From assembly GCF_024790395.1 (NCBI RefSeq), contig NZ_JAJISC010000001.1:496001-560000 (forward strand): a stretch of 64,000 nucleotides of DNA, read 5' to 3'. A model generated the notes under the pieces. That model ran no database searches, had not been told where the DNA came from, and saw only the letters and a program-made list of their open reading frames with translations. Source of the DNA: Halomonas dongshanensis. Lineage in GTDB: Bacteria; Pseudomonadota; Gammaproteobacteria; Pseudomonadales; Halomonadaceae. Shown here one piece after another: positions 18,805 to 28,039 of this stretch. The position numbers were made by a program, and so were the translations under genes. Every line of letters starts with the position of its first letter. Within the stretch, counting starts at the first letter, position 1.

Positions 18805-19764
18805 TTAGTCGTCCTGCAGCAGGCGCGAGTAGAGCTCGAAGTTGTTCTCGAGACGCTGGCGGTACTCGTCACTGCTCATCCAGCCTTCGCGGTAGGTGAG
18901 GTTCACGCGCTCGGCGTAGCTTTGATACTCCTCGGAGTCGTAGACCTCCTTGAGGGCCGTCTCGAGCTTCTCGACGATCGCATCGGGGGTGCTGGCGTGG
19001 ACGAAGATCGCACGGTCATTGCCGTCGGTCAGGTCCCAGCCATTCTCCACCGTGGTGGGAACGTCGGGGTAGTCTTCTAAACGTTCGTCGCTAAAGACCA
19101 GAATCGGCGCCATCTGCCCGGCATCGATATAGCTCAAAAGCGGGCTGAGGGACGTCGTGGTGGCATCGATGTTGCCGCCCAGTACGTTGGCCGTGGCGTT
19201 ACCGGTGCTGTCGTAGGGAATGAAGTTCATGTCGATGCCAGAAGCATCGCGCAGGGCTAGAAACGCCACGTGGTCTGGGCTTGCCGTATGCGTGCCCCCC
19301 ACGTTGATTTCACCCGGATGCTCTTCGGCGTAGGCCATGAAGGCGTCAAAATCCTCGAAGCGCTCGGGATTGACGAACAGCGCCATCACATCCGACTGCA
19401 TACGCGCCAGAGGCGTCACCTGATCGAGCCCTACGGGGTTCTGTCCCGCTGCCAGCGACGTCACGAAGGTGGTGGAGGCGAAGTCCAGGGTATGCCCATC
19501 CGCAGCACCGTTGGCAGTGCGCTGGTGGGCCAAGGCGCCCGAGGCGGCAGGCAGGTTGATGACGGTGGAGCGAGCGCCGCCCAGTGCTTCTTCGAGCATA
19601 GGGCGCACCACGCGAGCGAAGTTGTCGGTACCGCCCCCCGCGCCTGCCGCAACGAGAAGCTGGAGGGGCTTGCTGGGGAAGTCGTCGGCGTCGCTGGCAC
19701 TGACGCCTGCCGATACGCCCAGCATGGCTAGGCCCAAGGTAAGGTGCTTGAGATGATTGTTCAT
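18805..19764 (-). CDS. tctC: TctC-type periplasmic acid-sugar binding protein (Bug family)
   Basis: This 319-residue secreted protein has a signal peptide (cleavage probably after VSAGVSA, near residue 23) and the Bug/TctC fold: FPSKPLQLLVAAGAGGGTDNFARVV at the N-lobe start, INLPAASGALAHQRTANGAADGHTL, and VGGTHTASPDHVAFLAL in the middle. These segments bind the carboxylate group of the ligand through main-chain and water contacts in known members. It would deliver the operon's substrate to TctAB. The gene follows the COG4091 oxidoreductase by 124 bp and precedes a stem-loop. The ligand is not predictable beyond a carboxylate, probably an aldonate or tetronate. Confidence 0.9.
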   Translation of the reverse strand: MNNHLKHLTLGLAMLGVSAGVSASDADDFPSKPLQLLVAAGAGGGTDNFARVVRPMLEEALGGARSTVINLPAASGALAHQRTANGAADGHTLDFASTTFVTSLAAGQNPVGLDQVTPLARMQSDVMALFVNPERFEDFDAFMAYAEEHPGEINVGGTHTASPDHVAFLALRDASGIDMNFIPYDSTGNATANVLGGNIDATTTSLSPLLSYIDAGQMAPILVFSDERLEDYPDVPTTVENGWDLTDGNDRAIFVHASTPDAIVEKLETALKEVYDSEEYQSYAERVNLTYREGWMSSDEYRQRLENNFELYSRLLQDD

Positions 19765-19888
19765 GAGTGGCGATTCTCCACGTCTGTTTGTTGTTGCTTT
19801 GGTTGCTGACGAACGTTGCTCTTGGTGATGCCAGGGCAGCCGTTGGTGGCGCTACCCTTGGCACTGCGTTAACGCCGAGGCGTAAGGG

Positions 19889-21268
19889 TTACTTATGGAA
19901 CAGGCGATCCTGCTCCAGGCGTAGCTCGTAAAGCCGCGATGCCGGTAGGCGTACATCCGCCAAAGTGATGGCTTGTCCTGCGGCAATATCGCGAACGACC
20001 TCGGCACCCGGAAGCAGATAGAAGGGCACGTTAGCGGTGTCGGCTAGCGCGGCAGCTGGATGAATTTCCGGGCGAAGGCCATCGATGTGGCGATGGTGGC
20101 CTTTCATTTCCAACAACTGTCCTGCTGCGATATCGCGCGTTGCCCGTGCGGTAAGGTCGAACTTCGGCGTGGTGTCGTGGCCGCCACCCGAGGGCAAGCC
20201 ATTGAGCACGGCGTCCAGCAGCGAAATCGGCGCTTCCAGGCCAAGCAGATGGCGTGGCAGGTAAACCATGGCGCTAGTGCCGTTACGGCTCAGGACGTGG
20301 CCCTTGTCCTTCAAGAGCTTCCACACGTGCGGATCTTCACAGCGCACCACGACGAAGACGCCACCGGCAAAACTCAGCTCATCTGGGCGGCGCAGGCAGT
20401 TGAACACTTCCAAACGCTCGATACCCTGAAGCACACCCCCCTGGGTTTCGGCGTCCAACAGCGTGGGCACTTCGTCGGTGCGTAGCACCATGGCATGAAA
20501 CTCAGGGCGATCAGGAGCGAGCCCCGTTGCGTTAGCTACGTTGACCATCTCACACAGATCGGGAACCGAGATTTGCGCAATGGCCGCCAGCGCCTTGCTG
20601 CGTGCCTGAGCGGTAGCGCCTGCGTGCTCGCCCAGTGTCCAGTGCTCGGCGAGGTCTGCTGCCGGGTACTCGATGCCGTTGCACGTTACGATGTTGCGCG
20701 CTTCATCCCAGACGAAGTCGTATTCGCTGCTTTTGCCCGCGGCGATGATCTCGAAGCCGAGCGTTCTCGCCCAGGTGACCAACCCGATCAACAAGCTGGG
20801 CTGGTCGCCATCGAGCGGCGTGAACAAACGTGCCTGTTTTTCTGCTAAGCGTGTCAGGTAAGGGCCGACGACCGACTCGGTCTCTTTGGTCGCGATCCCC
20901 ACGTGCTTGCCTGCCAACAGCGCCGCTTCGGCGTAGCGGGCGCCAATATCGGGTATGCCGGTGGACTCGACCAGAATGTCGAAGGGCAGGGCGGCAACCG
21001 TTTCGAAGTTGCCTGCTGCCACGTAATCACCCCGCTCCCATGCTTGCTGTGCGTCTTTCTCAGAATGGCATACCATTATTTTTTCTTTGGAAATACCAGC
21101 ATTAACAATGGCCTCTGCTGCTTTCTCAGGGCTAACGTCGATCGCAATGCGGGCAGAGAGTTGGCGCATCTGTTCCGCTTGGCGCAGTACGCCGCGGCCA
21201 AAATCACCTGCTCCTGCAATACAGGCTTCGACCACTCTTTCTGAATTGAAATGGTATAAGTAGTTCAT
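19889..21268 (-). CDS. COG4091/DRL-type NAD(P) oxidoreductase with C-terminal SAF domain
   Basis: A 459-residue protein of the homoserine-dehydrogenase-like family with a C-terminal SAF domain (COG4091). The Rossmann motif GAGDFGRG lies at residues 19-26; KETESVVGPYLTRLAEKQ and TPLDGDQPSLLIGL follow in the catalytic half, and the SAF part (about 365-455) has two similar DIAAGQ segments. The family includes DRL, the alternative DXP reductoisomerase described in Brucella. DRL catalyses a reductoisomerisation, so a related oxidoreductive isomerisation of an acid sugar is conceivable here, feeding the kinase and decarboxylase downstream. That role is inference. It is the first gene of the leftward operon, 284 bp from the divergent GntR gene, and carries a putative GntR site within its 5' coding part (21066). 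Confidence 0.75.
   Translation of the reverse strand: MNYLYHFNSERVVEACIAGAGDFGRGVLRQAEQMRQLSARIAIDVSPEKAAEAIVNAGISKEKIMVCHSEKDAQQAWERGDYVAAGNFETVAALPFDILVESTGIPDIGARYAEAALLAGKHVGIATKETESVVGPYLTRLAEKQARLFTPLDGDQPSLLIGLVTWARTLGFEIIAAGKSSEYDFVWDEARNIVTCNGIEYPAADLAEHWTLGEHAGATAQARSKALAAIAQISVPDLCEMVNVANATGLAPDRPEFHAMVLRTDEVPTLLDAETQGGVLQGIERLEVFNCLRRPDELSFAGGVFVVVRCEDPHVWKLLKDKGHVLSRNGTSAMVYLPRHLLGLEAPISLLDAVLNGLPSGGGHDTTPKFDLTARATRDIAAGQLLEMKGHHRHIDGLRPEIHPAAALADTANVPFYLLPGAEVVRDIAAGQAITLADVRLPASRLYELRLEQDRLFHK
21066..21075. promoter_or_regulatory. Putative GntR operator inside the COG4091 gene
   Basis: TGGCATACCATTATT begins at 21066, about 200 bp inside the coding region. It matches the two TGGTATRCCA palindromes of the divergent promoter region except for one arm base. 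It could act as a roadblock or looping site; a chance match in coding sequence is possible. Confidence 0.35.
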
Positions 21269-21374
21269 ATATATGTTCTTTTATGTGTTATTGAACGCGA
21301 ATGGCGTAGCGCTGAGCTAAGGGTAAAGCGTTGCGTCCTGCCAAACCTTAAGCCCCGATATATGATTCATGTTG

Positions 21375-21392
21375 TGGTATACCATTTTTGCG
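21375..21392. promoter_or_regulatory. Putative GntR operator 1 in the divergent region
   Basis: TGGTATACCATTTTTGCG contains a perfect 10-bp palindrome (21375-21384). It shares 16 of 18 bases with the site at 21511. The TGGTATACCA core fits the T-GT-AC-A pattern of FadR-subfamily operators. Confidence 0.6.
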
Positions 21393-21510
21393 GTCAATTA
21401 TTCGGCGCTTATACTTTGGTCTTTGGTGGCGCTTTTTTAAGCATATTTATATGAAAAACAAGCCTATTTTTGTTCCTTGATAGAGGGTTTAGGATTTGAA
21501 AGGCTAGTTT

Positions 21511-21528
21511 TGGTATGCCATTCTTGCG
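21511..21528. promoter_or_regulatory. Putative GntR operator 2, just before the GntR gene
   Basis: TGGTATGCCATTCTTGCG lies 25 bp before the ATG of the GntR gene and repeats the operator 1 sequence in the same orientation, including the flanking TTGCG. Its position would allow autoregulation. Confidence 0.6.
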
Positions 21529-21552
21529 CCTCATTGAAAGAGCGCAAACGCC

Positions 21553-22236
21553 ATGGAAGAAGCCAACCAAGTCAGCCATGCGGGGCTGGTCGATAAAGTA
21601 GCCACTTTTCTTCGTGAACATATCGTGATGGACCGCTTTCAGCCTGGGCAACGCCTGCCCGAGCGAAAGCTAGCCGAGGAGCTCGACGTGTCGCGCACGC
21701 CGCTGCGCGAGGCATTGAAGATTTTAGCCACCGAAGGGCTCGTCGTGCTTCTACCGCACAGAGGCGCGGTAGTTGCCGATGTTAGCCCCGAGGATATGAA
21801 AGAGAAGGCCTACGTGCTCAGCGTGCTGGAACAAGCCGCTGGCGAGCTAACGTGCCAGCGGGCAAGCGATGGTGATATCGCCGAGCTAAAAGCGCTGCAT
21901 TATGAGATGAAAGCTGCCTTCATTCGGCTGGATCGCCAAGCGTACTTTCGCCTGAACCAAAGTATTCATAACCGCATCGTGGCGCTTTCTGGGAATGCGA
22001 CGCTCGTTGATATGCACGCCAATCTGAGCCGGCAGCTTTATCGCGTGCGCTATCTCTCCAACGAAAAGACCGAGAAGTGGTCGCGGGCGATGGACGAGCA
22101 CGAGGCCATCATGGCGGCGCTCGAAGCGCGCGATAGTGAACGCTTGGGCATCGAGTTACGTAAACATCTGGGCAAGACGTGGATGAAGTACGCCAGTACA
22201 GAGCAGGCATCTTCGACGCCAACGTTGTCGTCCTGA
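21553..22236 (+). CDS. GntR-family (FadR/FCD subfamily) regulator of the acid-sugar operon
   Basis: This 227-residue regulator has a winged helix at residues 10-75 (QPGQRLPERKLAEELDVSRTPLREALKILATEGLVVLLPHRGAVV) and an all-helical FCD sensor domain in the C-terminal half with conserved metal/ligand residues around LNQSIHNRIVALSGN and MDEHEAIMAALEARD. FCD regulators sense small carboxylates or sugar acids. It is transcribed away from the COG4091-tctCBA-otnK-otnC operon, with two matching palindromes between them. Control of that operon by its substrate or an intermediate is the natural reading. The C-terminal serine/threonine tail is unremarkable. Confidence 0.9.
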   Translation: MEEANQVSHAGLVDKVATFLREHIVMDRFQPGQRLPERKLAEELDVSRTPLREALKILATEGLVVLLPHRGAVVADVSPEDMKEKAYVLSVLEQAAGELTCQRASDGDIAELKALHYEMKAAFIRLDRQAYFRLNQSIHNRIVALSGNATLVDMHANLSRQLYRVRYLSNEKTEKWSRAMDEHEAIMAALEARDSERLGIELRKHLGKTWMKYASTEQASSTPTLSS

Positions 22237-22310
22237 GCACCTGCCACCATACTTGAACGGCAAGCTAGGCTACACAAGCCGGTTCAAGACGACTGCTCAA
22301 CGACGCAAGG

Positions 22311-22670
22311 ATGGTGTCCATGATGTCTTTACGCTTCTTATCTCAAGGTACGCTTTCTGGGGCGGCGCTGTTGGCTACCTTGGCGCTCGCGGGCTGTGCG
22401 CACCCTTCCGCTTCGCAAGGGGATGCCAAGCATGCAGCTTTTCCGCACGCTGATTACCGCTGCGATGACGGCACGACGTTCTCGGTTGCGTTCGATCAGC
22501 GACAAGACCTAGCGCTAGTAACGCTGGACGGCAACGTGATCGGTTTGGAGAGCCAGCGCCCTGCTTCGGGCATGTGGTACGCCTCGACCGACTACGAATT
22601 CCGGGGCAAGGGCAATGAGGCCACCTGGACGGCAGGCAGCGCCGAGCCTACCCAGTGCCGTATCCGCTAA
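22311..22670 (+). CDS. mliC: MliC-like lipoprotein, putative C-type lysozyme inhibitor
   Basis: A 119-residue lipoprotein with a lipobox (LALAG before C29) that places it in an outer or inner membrane leaflet. The mature part is a small beta domain with YRCDDGTTFSVAFD near residue 48 and a C-terminal ATWTAGSAEPTQCRIR, the pattern of MliC/YdbA-type inhibitors that block C-type lysozyme. Two cysteines (about 50 and 116) could form the family disulphide. The start may be M1, M4 or M5. It stands alone between the GntR gene and the convergent DUF454 gene and is probably transcribed from its own promoter. Confidence 0.8.
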   Translation: MVSMMSLRFLSQGTLSGAALLATLALAGCAHPSASQGDAKHAAFPHADYRCDDGTTFSVAFDQRQDLALVTLDGNVIGLESQRPASGMWYASTDYEFRGKGNEATWTAGSAEPTQCRIR

Positions 22671-22740
22671 CTGCGGTGTACTAATCACGGTGTGCTTATT
22701 AGGCAAAGCCGACGCAATAGGTCGATGCAATAGAATCGAC

Positions 22741-23190
22741 TCAAGAGGAGGGCGAGCTCGGCTCCGGCCGGGTCGCCAGCCACAGCGCCACGCTTGCCAA
22801 CAGCACGACGATGGCCCAGCGTAGCCAGCCTTCCCCCAAATGCCAAAGCAGCAGCATGGCGCTGGCGATGATGCTGCTCACCGCGACGTATTTGGCGCGC
22901 CGAGAAATGGCGCGCTCGGTCTCCCAGTTCTTGATCAATGGCCCTACGTAGCGCCGCGAGCGAATCCAAGCCTCGAAGCGCGGCGACCCCTTGGAGGCGC
23001 AGTAGATCGCCCCGAACATGAACTCGGTGGTCGGCAGCAACGGCACGAAGATACCGATGACCCCGATGCCGAAGCTCAACGCGGCCAGCCCCACCCAGAG
23101 GGCGCGGGCCAGCGGGCTGCGTGCAGGTGCACGTTTAGGCGGTGTTGACGGAGTCGCTGTCGGTGGGGAGGACGGAGGCGTTTCTTTCAT
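22741..23190 (-). CDS. DUF454 (YbaN-like) inner-membrane protein, copy 1
   Basis: This 149-residue protein has a proline-rich cytoplasmic N-terminus (residues 1-28), then hydrophobic helices at about 30-55 and, as a pair, at 105-140. FVPLLPTTEFMFGAIYCASKGSPRFEAWI and the downstream GPLIKNWETERAISRRAKY are the DUF454 signature. Its function is unknown. It follows the TolC-type gene hasF by 44 bp on the same strand and probably belongs to the has operon. A nearly identical copy lies at 31987 after a heme oxygenase gene: four differences in about 119 aligned residues. Confidence 0.85.
   Translation of the reverse strand: MKETPPSSPPTATPSTPPKRAPARSPLARALWVGLAALSFGIGVIGIFVPLLPTTEFMFGAIYCASKGSPRFEAWIRSRRYVGPLIKNWETERAISRRAKYVAVSSIIASAMLLLWHLGEGWLRWAIVVLLASVALWLATRPEPSSPSS
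22761..23120 (-). repeat. Long direct repeat, copy A (DUF454 core)
   Basis: About 360 bp here match 32013-32372 at a constant offset of 9252 bp with no indels and few substitutions, in the same orientation. The two copies flank the hasR-A-D-E-F genes. Confidence 0.88.
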
Positions 23191-23234
23191 GCGTCGTGGC
23201 TCTCTAAGCTGCGGGCAGGGTCGCCGTAAATCGT

Positions 23235-24584
23235 TCAGAAGTAGTTCGCCACCTGGGCGATGTCGCTGTCATCGAGTTGCCCCGCTTGCCAGCGCAGGCT
23301 CAGCCAGGCCACTAGGTAATCGTAGCGAGCCCGCGCTAGGTCGCGCAACGCCTCGAAGCGTTGGCTTTCGGCATCCAGCACGTCCAGGTGGGTGCGCTCG
23401 CCGCCTTCCAGGCTGCGTTGGGTCGCTTCCACACGCTGGGTGGCGGCCTCGACGGATTGCCGGTACGCCTCTTCACGCCGCTGTCTGCTGCGTACCAGCC
23501 GATACTGGCGCTCTACGTCGTTGAGAATTTCTGCCGTAGCGGCATCCAACTCGTGGCGCTGCTGTTCGAAGGTACTCTGCGCCTGGCGGCTGGCGGCTAC
23601 GACCCGCCCGCCCGAATAGAGCGGCAGATTGACCTCGACGCCGATGCTGTCGGTGTCGTAGCGCTGGCCGATGGTGTTTTCGCTGCTGGAGTCGGAAATC
23701 TGGCTACGGGCATAAAGCTGTACCGTGGGCAGGTGGCCGGCGTACTGGGCATGAACCTGATGGCGCGAGGCATCCAGGGCGCTGCGCTGTGCCGCAAGCT
23801 CTGGGTTATGAGCCAGCGCCAAGGTTTGCCACTCGTCTAACGTGGTGTCACTCGCTTGCGCCTGTGCTGCAAGCATAGCCCAGGCCTCCGGGCGAAGCGG
23901 GGCCAGGGGCGTGGCAGGTCGCTGGCCAATGAGCAGATCGAGTGCGTTATGCGCATCCTGTAAGCGATCCTCGGCTTCGATCAGGCGCGCTTCGACCAGC
24001 CGCGTTTGGGCAGCAATTTCCAACTGATCGGTACGCGTGCCCTCGCCATAGGCGACGAACTGGGCGCTTTTTTCCGATTCCTCTTCCAATGCCCGCAGGT
24101 GCGCTTCGGCCAGGGCGATATCGTCCTCGGCATAAAGGGCATCGGTGTAGGCCTGAAGTACCCGCACGGCGAGCGCTTGGTAGGCGCGGGCAAGCGTTGC
24201 CTCGGCGGCCTCGGCGCGTGCCTTGCCTGCCTGATACTGGGCGAAGGCCGCCGCATCCAGCAGCGGCTGGGTTAGGGTCACCGCCGAGGTGTGGCTCGAG
24301 TAGCGCATGTCGTTGGTGGTCGTGCCCCGCGGGGTCGACTGCTCTACGTCAGAGTGATTGCGCGCGTAGGAGTAGCGGTAGCCAAGCGTAGGCAGCAGCC
24401 GTGAGCGCCCAAGGGCGCGCTCCTGCTGCCCGGCATCGCGGGCATTTTGTGCGGCAAGCAAAGTAGGATCGTATTGGCGGGCGTAGTCGTAAGCGGTCTG
24501 AAAATCCAGCGCCTGGGCAGCCAGGGGCAGGCAGAGCCAGCAGCCGATGCTGAGTTTTACTGCCGTGGAACGTAACAACCTCAT
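23235..24584 (-). CDS. hasF: TolC-family outer-membrane channel of the hemophore exporter
   Basis: A 449-residue outer-membrane efflux protein with a signal peptide ([25 protein letters not shown]) and the two internally repeated TolC domains; ALDFQTAYDYARQYDPTLLAAQNARDAG opens the first and TLDEWQTLALAHNPELAAQRSALDASRHQVHAQYAGHLP the second. VGVEVNLPLYSGGRV-type motifs mark the beta-barrel strands. It should form the exit duct for the HasDE exporter. The ATG at 24584 overlaps the hasE stop by 4 bp, so I prefer it to the in-frame ATG at 24596. It lies third in the exporter set and is followed by DUF454. Confidence 0.88.
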   Translation of the reverse strand: MRLLRSTAVKLSIGCWLCLPLAAQALDFQTAYDYARQYDPTLLAAQNARDAGQQERALGRSRLLPTLGYRYSYARNHSDVEQSTPRGTTTNDMRYSSHTSAVTLTQPLLDAAAFAQYQAGKARAEAAEATLARAYQALAVRVLQAYTDALYAEDDIALAEAHLRALEEESEKSAQFVAYGEGTRTDQLEIAAQTRLVEARLIEAEDRLQDAHNALDLLIGQRPATPLAPLRPEAWAMLAAQAQASDTTLDEWQTLALAHNPELAAQRSALDASRHQVHAQYAGHLPTVQLYARSQISDSSSENTIGQRYDTDSIGVEVNLPLYSGGRVVAASRQAQSTFEQQRHELDAATAEILNDVERQYRLVRSRQRREEAYRQSVEAATQRVEATQRSLEGGERTHLDVLDAESQRFEALRDLARARYDYLVAWLSLRWQAGQLDDSDIAQVANYF

Positions 24585-25945
24585 GCGTCTCCCCATGCCG
24601 TGCGTGCGCGGTCGATCAGCGGCTTGAACAGATAGTTGAGCAGTGAACGCTCACCCGTACGGACGAATGCCTCCACCGGCATGCCTGCCTTTAGCGGCGC
24701 CGTGCCCAGCACTGCTAGATCGTCGTTGGCGACCTCGACCTCCAGGCGGTAGTAGGGTAGGCCGCTGGCTTGGTCGATCAAACGGTCGGCAGAGACCTGG
24801 GTAACCGTCCCTGGAATGCGTGGCGTGCTGCTGCGCTCGAAGGCGGTGAAGGCAAGCTCTACCGGCAGGCCCGGTGCTACGCGGTCGATCTGGTCGACAG
24901 GCAGTTGGCCCTCCACGCGCAGTGGCTCGTCTTGGGGAACGATTTCCATCAGTAGGCTGCCGGGCTGCGCCACGCCGCCTTCGGTGTGCAGGGCAAGCCC
25001 CACCACCCGGCCCGAGCGCGGGGCACGAATGATTGCGTGTGCCTGCTCGTAGGCGTTGTTGGCCATACGCCCGGCAGCTTCTTGGCCGCGCAGGCGGGCC
25101 TGAGCCAGCGCTTCGCCCACTTCGCGCTGGTACTCGTCCTGGAGCTGGGTCAGGCGCAGCGCTAGCTCGTCGATTTGGCGTTGGGTTTGCAATAGGGTGC
25201 CGTTAGCGCTGGCAATATCGCCCTGTAGTTGGGCATAGCTGCCTTCGAATTCCAGCATTCGGTTGCGCGGTATGTAGCCACCGGCGGCCAGCTCGCTTAG
25301 GTTGCGCCGCTGCTCGCTAAGCACGTCAAGGCGGGCGCGCTGCTGGCCGAGCGACGCCTCAAGGCCGGTGGCTTGGGCGCGCTGCCCGGCAAGGCTGGCC
25401 CTAAGACCCGCGAGTTCGGCGTCTAGGGCGCTGCGGCGGCTGGCAAAGAGCAAGCGCTGCTGGCTGACGAGCGTCTCGATATCGGCATCGCCCGAGGGCA
25501 TGAGATCGGGCGGGAAGGTGATGCTCGCTTGCCCATCGCGCTCGGCTTCCAGGCGCGCCGTTTCCGCCAGCGCCGAGGCGTGCTGCAAGCGCAGCACCTC
25601 GGCCTCGTTTTGTAGCTGCGTGGTATCCAGGCTAACCAGCGGCTGCCCTTGATCCACGTGATCGCCATCGCGCACCCAAAGCCTTTCGACCGTACCCCCG
25701 GTAGGATGCTCGACCGCCTGGCGGTTTCCTGATACCACCACCGTGGCAGGCACGGCGATGCCATTATCCAGCGGTGCCCAGGCGGCCCAGATGACGAATG
25801 CTGCGAGCCCTGCGATGAGCAAAAGCCCACCCAAGCGCCACGGCTTGCGCGTGCGCCGCATGGCCATGGCCTGCCAATCTGGCAGGGTGGAAGGGCTGGC
25901 GTGAGGGGTAGGCGCTACCGCAGGCGTGTGATGTTCGCTGGTCAT
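24581..25945 (-). CDS. hasE: HlyD-family type I secretion adaptor (HasE/PrtE type)
   Basis: The 454-residue membrane-fusion protein has one N-terminal membrane anchor ([21 protein letters not shown], about 39-59), then a lipoyl-like half-motif ([35 protein letters not shown]), a long coiled-coil hairpin (about 110-290) and the second lipoyl/beta part with [24 protein letters not shown]. It bridges the HasD ABC pump and the TolC-type channel. Start and stop overlap its neighbours by 4 bp each, giving a tightly coupled D-E-F set. Confidence 0.92.
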   Translation of the reverse strand: MTSEHHTPAVAPTPHASPSTLPDWQAMAMRRTRKPWRLGGLLLIAGLAAFVIWAAWAPLDNGIAVPATVVVSGNRQAVEHPTGGTVERLWVRDGDHVDQGQPLVSLDTTQLQNEAEVLRLQHASALAETARLEAERDGQASITFPPDLMPSGDADIETLVSQQRLLFASRRSALDAELAGLRASLAGQRAQATGLEASLGQQRARLDVLSEQRRNLSELAAGGYIPRNRMLEFEGSYAQLQGDIASANGTLLQTQRQIDELALRLTQLQDEYQREVGEALAQARLRGQEAAGRMANNAYEQAHAIIRAPRSGRVVGLALHTEGGVAQPGSLLMEIVPQDEPLRVEGQLPVDQIDRVAPGLPVELAFTAFERSSTPRIPGTVTQVSADRLIDQASGLPYYRLEVEVANDDLAVLGTAPLKAGMPVEAFVRTGERSLLNYLFKPLIDRARTAWGDA

Positions 25946-27795
25946 GCGCGTTGCTCCTCGTGTCCTGTATTGGCCTGTCCTTTATTCGTCCGTTCTGGGT
26001 GAGCCTGCCCATGATTCGCATGACCATTGATGGCGACGTTGCCGTAGGTATAGGCGCTTTGCCCATAGGCGTTGCCAAGCGGGGCTGCCGTGGGTGCTGC
26101 TGCCTGCCGGGCGGCGCTCATGGCGCTCAGTACCTCACTCGTGGGGCCGAACTTTTGCAGCCGACCGCTGCGCAGCGCCAACAGGTGCGTGGTGGCCTTT
26201 AGCACCTGCGGGCGATGGGTGATCAGCACGACCGTAACCCCGCGTTCGCGCAGCTGGGTCAGTGCGGCCAAAAGGGCTTTTTCGCCGCTGTCGTCGAGGT
26301 TGGCGTTGGGTTCGTCCAGCACGATGAAGGCGGGCGTGCCATATAGCGCTCGGGCCAGGCCGATGCGCTGGCGCTGGCCGCCGGAAAGCCCCAGGCCGCC
26401 TTCGCCCAGCAGCGTATCGTAGCCCTGGGGCAGGTTGAGAATCAGTTCGTGCACCCCGGCAATGCGTGCGGCCTCGACCACGCGCTCGGGTTCTGGCGCG
26501 GTAAAGCGGGCGATGTTCTCGGCCACACTCCCCGCGAATAGCTCTACGTCCTGAGGTAGATAGCCAATGTGCGGGCCTAGTTGCGCTTTGTCCCAGTGTT
26601 GGATATCGGCGCCATCCAACCGCACGGCGCCTACCCGTGGCTTCCATACGCCTACCAACAGCTTGGCTAGGGTCGATTTGCCCGACCCCGAAGGGCCGAT
26701 CACGCCCATCAAACTACCGGGCTCGAGGGCGAAACCTACCTGCACCAGCGTTGGCGCAGTGGCACCCGGCGGCATGGCGCTTAGCGGTTCGACATCGACA
26801 CGCCCCTTGGGTGCGGGTAGCGTCATGCCCGGTTCACGGGCGGGGTAGGCCGCCAGCAACGCCTGCAAGCGCTGGTAGGCCAGCCGCGTCGAGCTCCACT
26901 GCCGCCAGGCATTGATCACTTGGTCGATGGGGCTCAACGCGCGGCCCATTAGAATGGAACCCGCGATCATCGTGCCTGGGCTTATCTCGCCGCCAATTGC
27001 CAGCCACGCACCCAGCCCCAACACCAACGACTGCAACGCGATGCGCAAGCTCTTGGAGATGGCGGTGATCAGCGCAGTGCGCTCGCTGGCGATGCCTTGA
27101 AGCGTCACGAACCCCGCGTGCAGATGCCCCCAGCGCGCTGCAAAAGCACTCAGCATGCCCATCGACTCGATGCTATCGGCGTGACGAAGCTGCGCTTCTG
27201 CCGTGGCATTGGCCTGTACCGAAAGCGCCCCCGCCTCGCGCAAAGGCGCGCGTGATACCCGTTCGTTGAGCCACGCCAGCCCCACTAGCAGCAGCGCCCC
27301 CACCAGCGCCAAACAGCCAATCCAGGGGTGAAACATGAACATCACCAGCAAATAGAGCGGGAACCAGGGCGCATCGAAGAAGGCGAACACGGCATTACCG
27401 GTGATGAACTGACGCAGCGAGTCGAGATCGCGCGTAGCTTGCCCTGCCTGCGCGGCTTGCCCACTCAAGCCGCGCTCGAAGGCCGCCGTATAGGCACGTT
27501 GGCCCAGCTGCTGGTCGAAGCGCTCGCCAATGTGGATGACCGCCAAGCTGCGCACGTACTCCAAAGCACCCATGAGCGCCAGCAGCCCCAGGGCCATGAG
27601 CGTCAGCATCATCAGAGTGGTGGTATTGCCCGAAGCCAACACGCGGTCGTACACCTGCAACATATATAGGGGTGGCACCAACATCAGCAGGTTGATGATG
27701 GCGCTGAACAACCCCACGCAGCGTAACGCGCCGCGATAGCGCCCCAACGCTTGGGTGAGTTCATTGCCGGTGGAGCGGCGGGAAGTGGCGGGCAT
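25942..27795 (-). CDS. hasD: Type I secretion ABC permease/ATPase (HasD/PrtD type)
   Basis: A 617-residue fused exporter: a six-helix membrane domain (about 25-310) and an ATPase domain with Walker [10 protein letters not shown] near residue 365, signature LSGGQRQR near 470 and Walker [13 protein letters not shown] near 492. It lacks the N-terminal C39-like domain of HlyB, as in the PrtD/HasD group that exports proteins with C-terminal signals. The last 60 residues are glycine, alanine and asparagine rich with [14 protein letters not shown] repeats, an unusual low-complexity tail. It lies 244 bp after hasA, across two hairpins, so it probably exports HasA. Confidence 0.92.
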   Translation of the reverse strand: MPATSRRSTGNELTQALGRYRGALRCVGLFSAIINLLMLVPPLYMLQVYDRVLASGNTTTLMMLTLMALGLLALMGALEYVRSLAVIHIGERFDQQLGQRAYTAAFERGLSGQAAQAGQATRDLDSLRQFITGNAVFAFFDAPWFPLYLLVMFMFHPWIGCLALVGALLLVGLAWLNERVSRAPLREAGALSVQANATAEAQLRHADSIESMGMLSAFAARWGHLHAGFVTLQGIASERTALITAISKSLRIALQSLVLGLGAWLAIGGEISPGTMIAGSILMGRALSPIDQVINAWRQWSSTRLAYQRLQALLAAYPAREPGMTLPAPKGRVDVEPLSAMPPGATAPTLVQVGFALEPGSLMGVIGPSGSGKSTLAKLLVGVWKPRVGAVRLDGADIQHWDKAQLGPHIGYLPQDVELFAGSVAENIARFTAPEPERVVEAARIAGVHELILNLPQGYDTLLGEGGLGLSGGQRQRIGLARALYGTPAFIVLDEPNANLDDSGEKALLAALTQLRERGVTVVLITHRPQVLKATTHLLALRSGRLQKFGPTSEVLSAMSAARQAAAPTAAPLGNAYGQSAYTYGNVAINGHANHGQAHPERTNKGQANTGHEEQRA

Positions 27796-27940
27796 GGCGG
27801 CGTGTCCTGAAAATCACATGACAAAAAGACGAACGCGCTTGGGCTCTAAACCCAAGCCATTCGGCTCGAATTCGTTCTCTCATTGATGGTTTCGTCACGT
27901 CCTGCTTGACATTACGCCGCAACTGGCGAGAATGCGCAGG

Positions 27941-27973
27941 CACCGCGCCAGGGCCTAAGCCTGAGGCGCGGTG
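27941..27973 (-). promoter_or_regulatory. Stem-loop between hasA and hasD
   Basis: CACCGCGCC (27941-27949) and GGCGCGGTG (27965-27973) form a perfect 9-bp stem; the loop can fold further. No T-tract follows on the transcribed strand, so partial read-through into hasDEF is expected. Confidence 0.7.
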
Positions 27974-27985
27974 TTCGAACACTCA

Positions 27986-28012
27986 GCAAGGGATCCTTCC
28001 CTTGCTTTTTTT
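27986..28012 (+). terminator. Hairpin with T-tract downstream of hasA
   Basis: GCAAGGG (27986-27992) pairs with CCCTTGC (27999-28005), followed by seven T on the + strand. The T-tract orientation suits rightward transcripts; on the leftward has transcript the hairpin could still protect the hasA 3' end. Confidence 0.65.
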
Positions 28013-28039
28013 ATTGGTTTTTTACAGCGATAGCGTGGC

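Noticed and set aside
21409..21651. 80-codon leftward frame across the GntR promoter region
   Set aside because: It overlaps operator palindromes and the start of the GntR gene on the other strand; composition is not protein-like.
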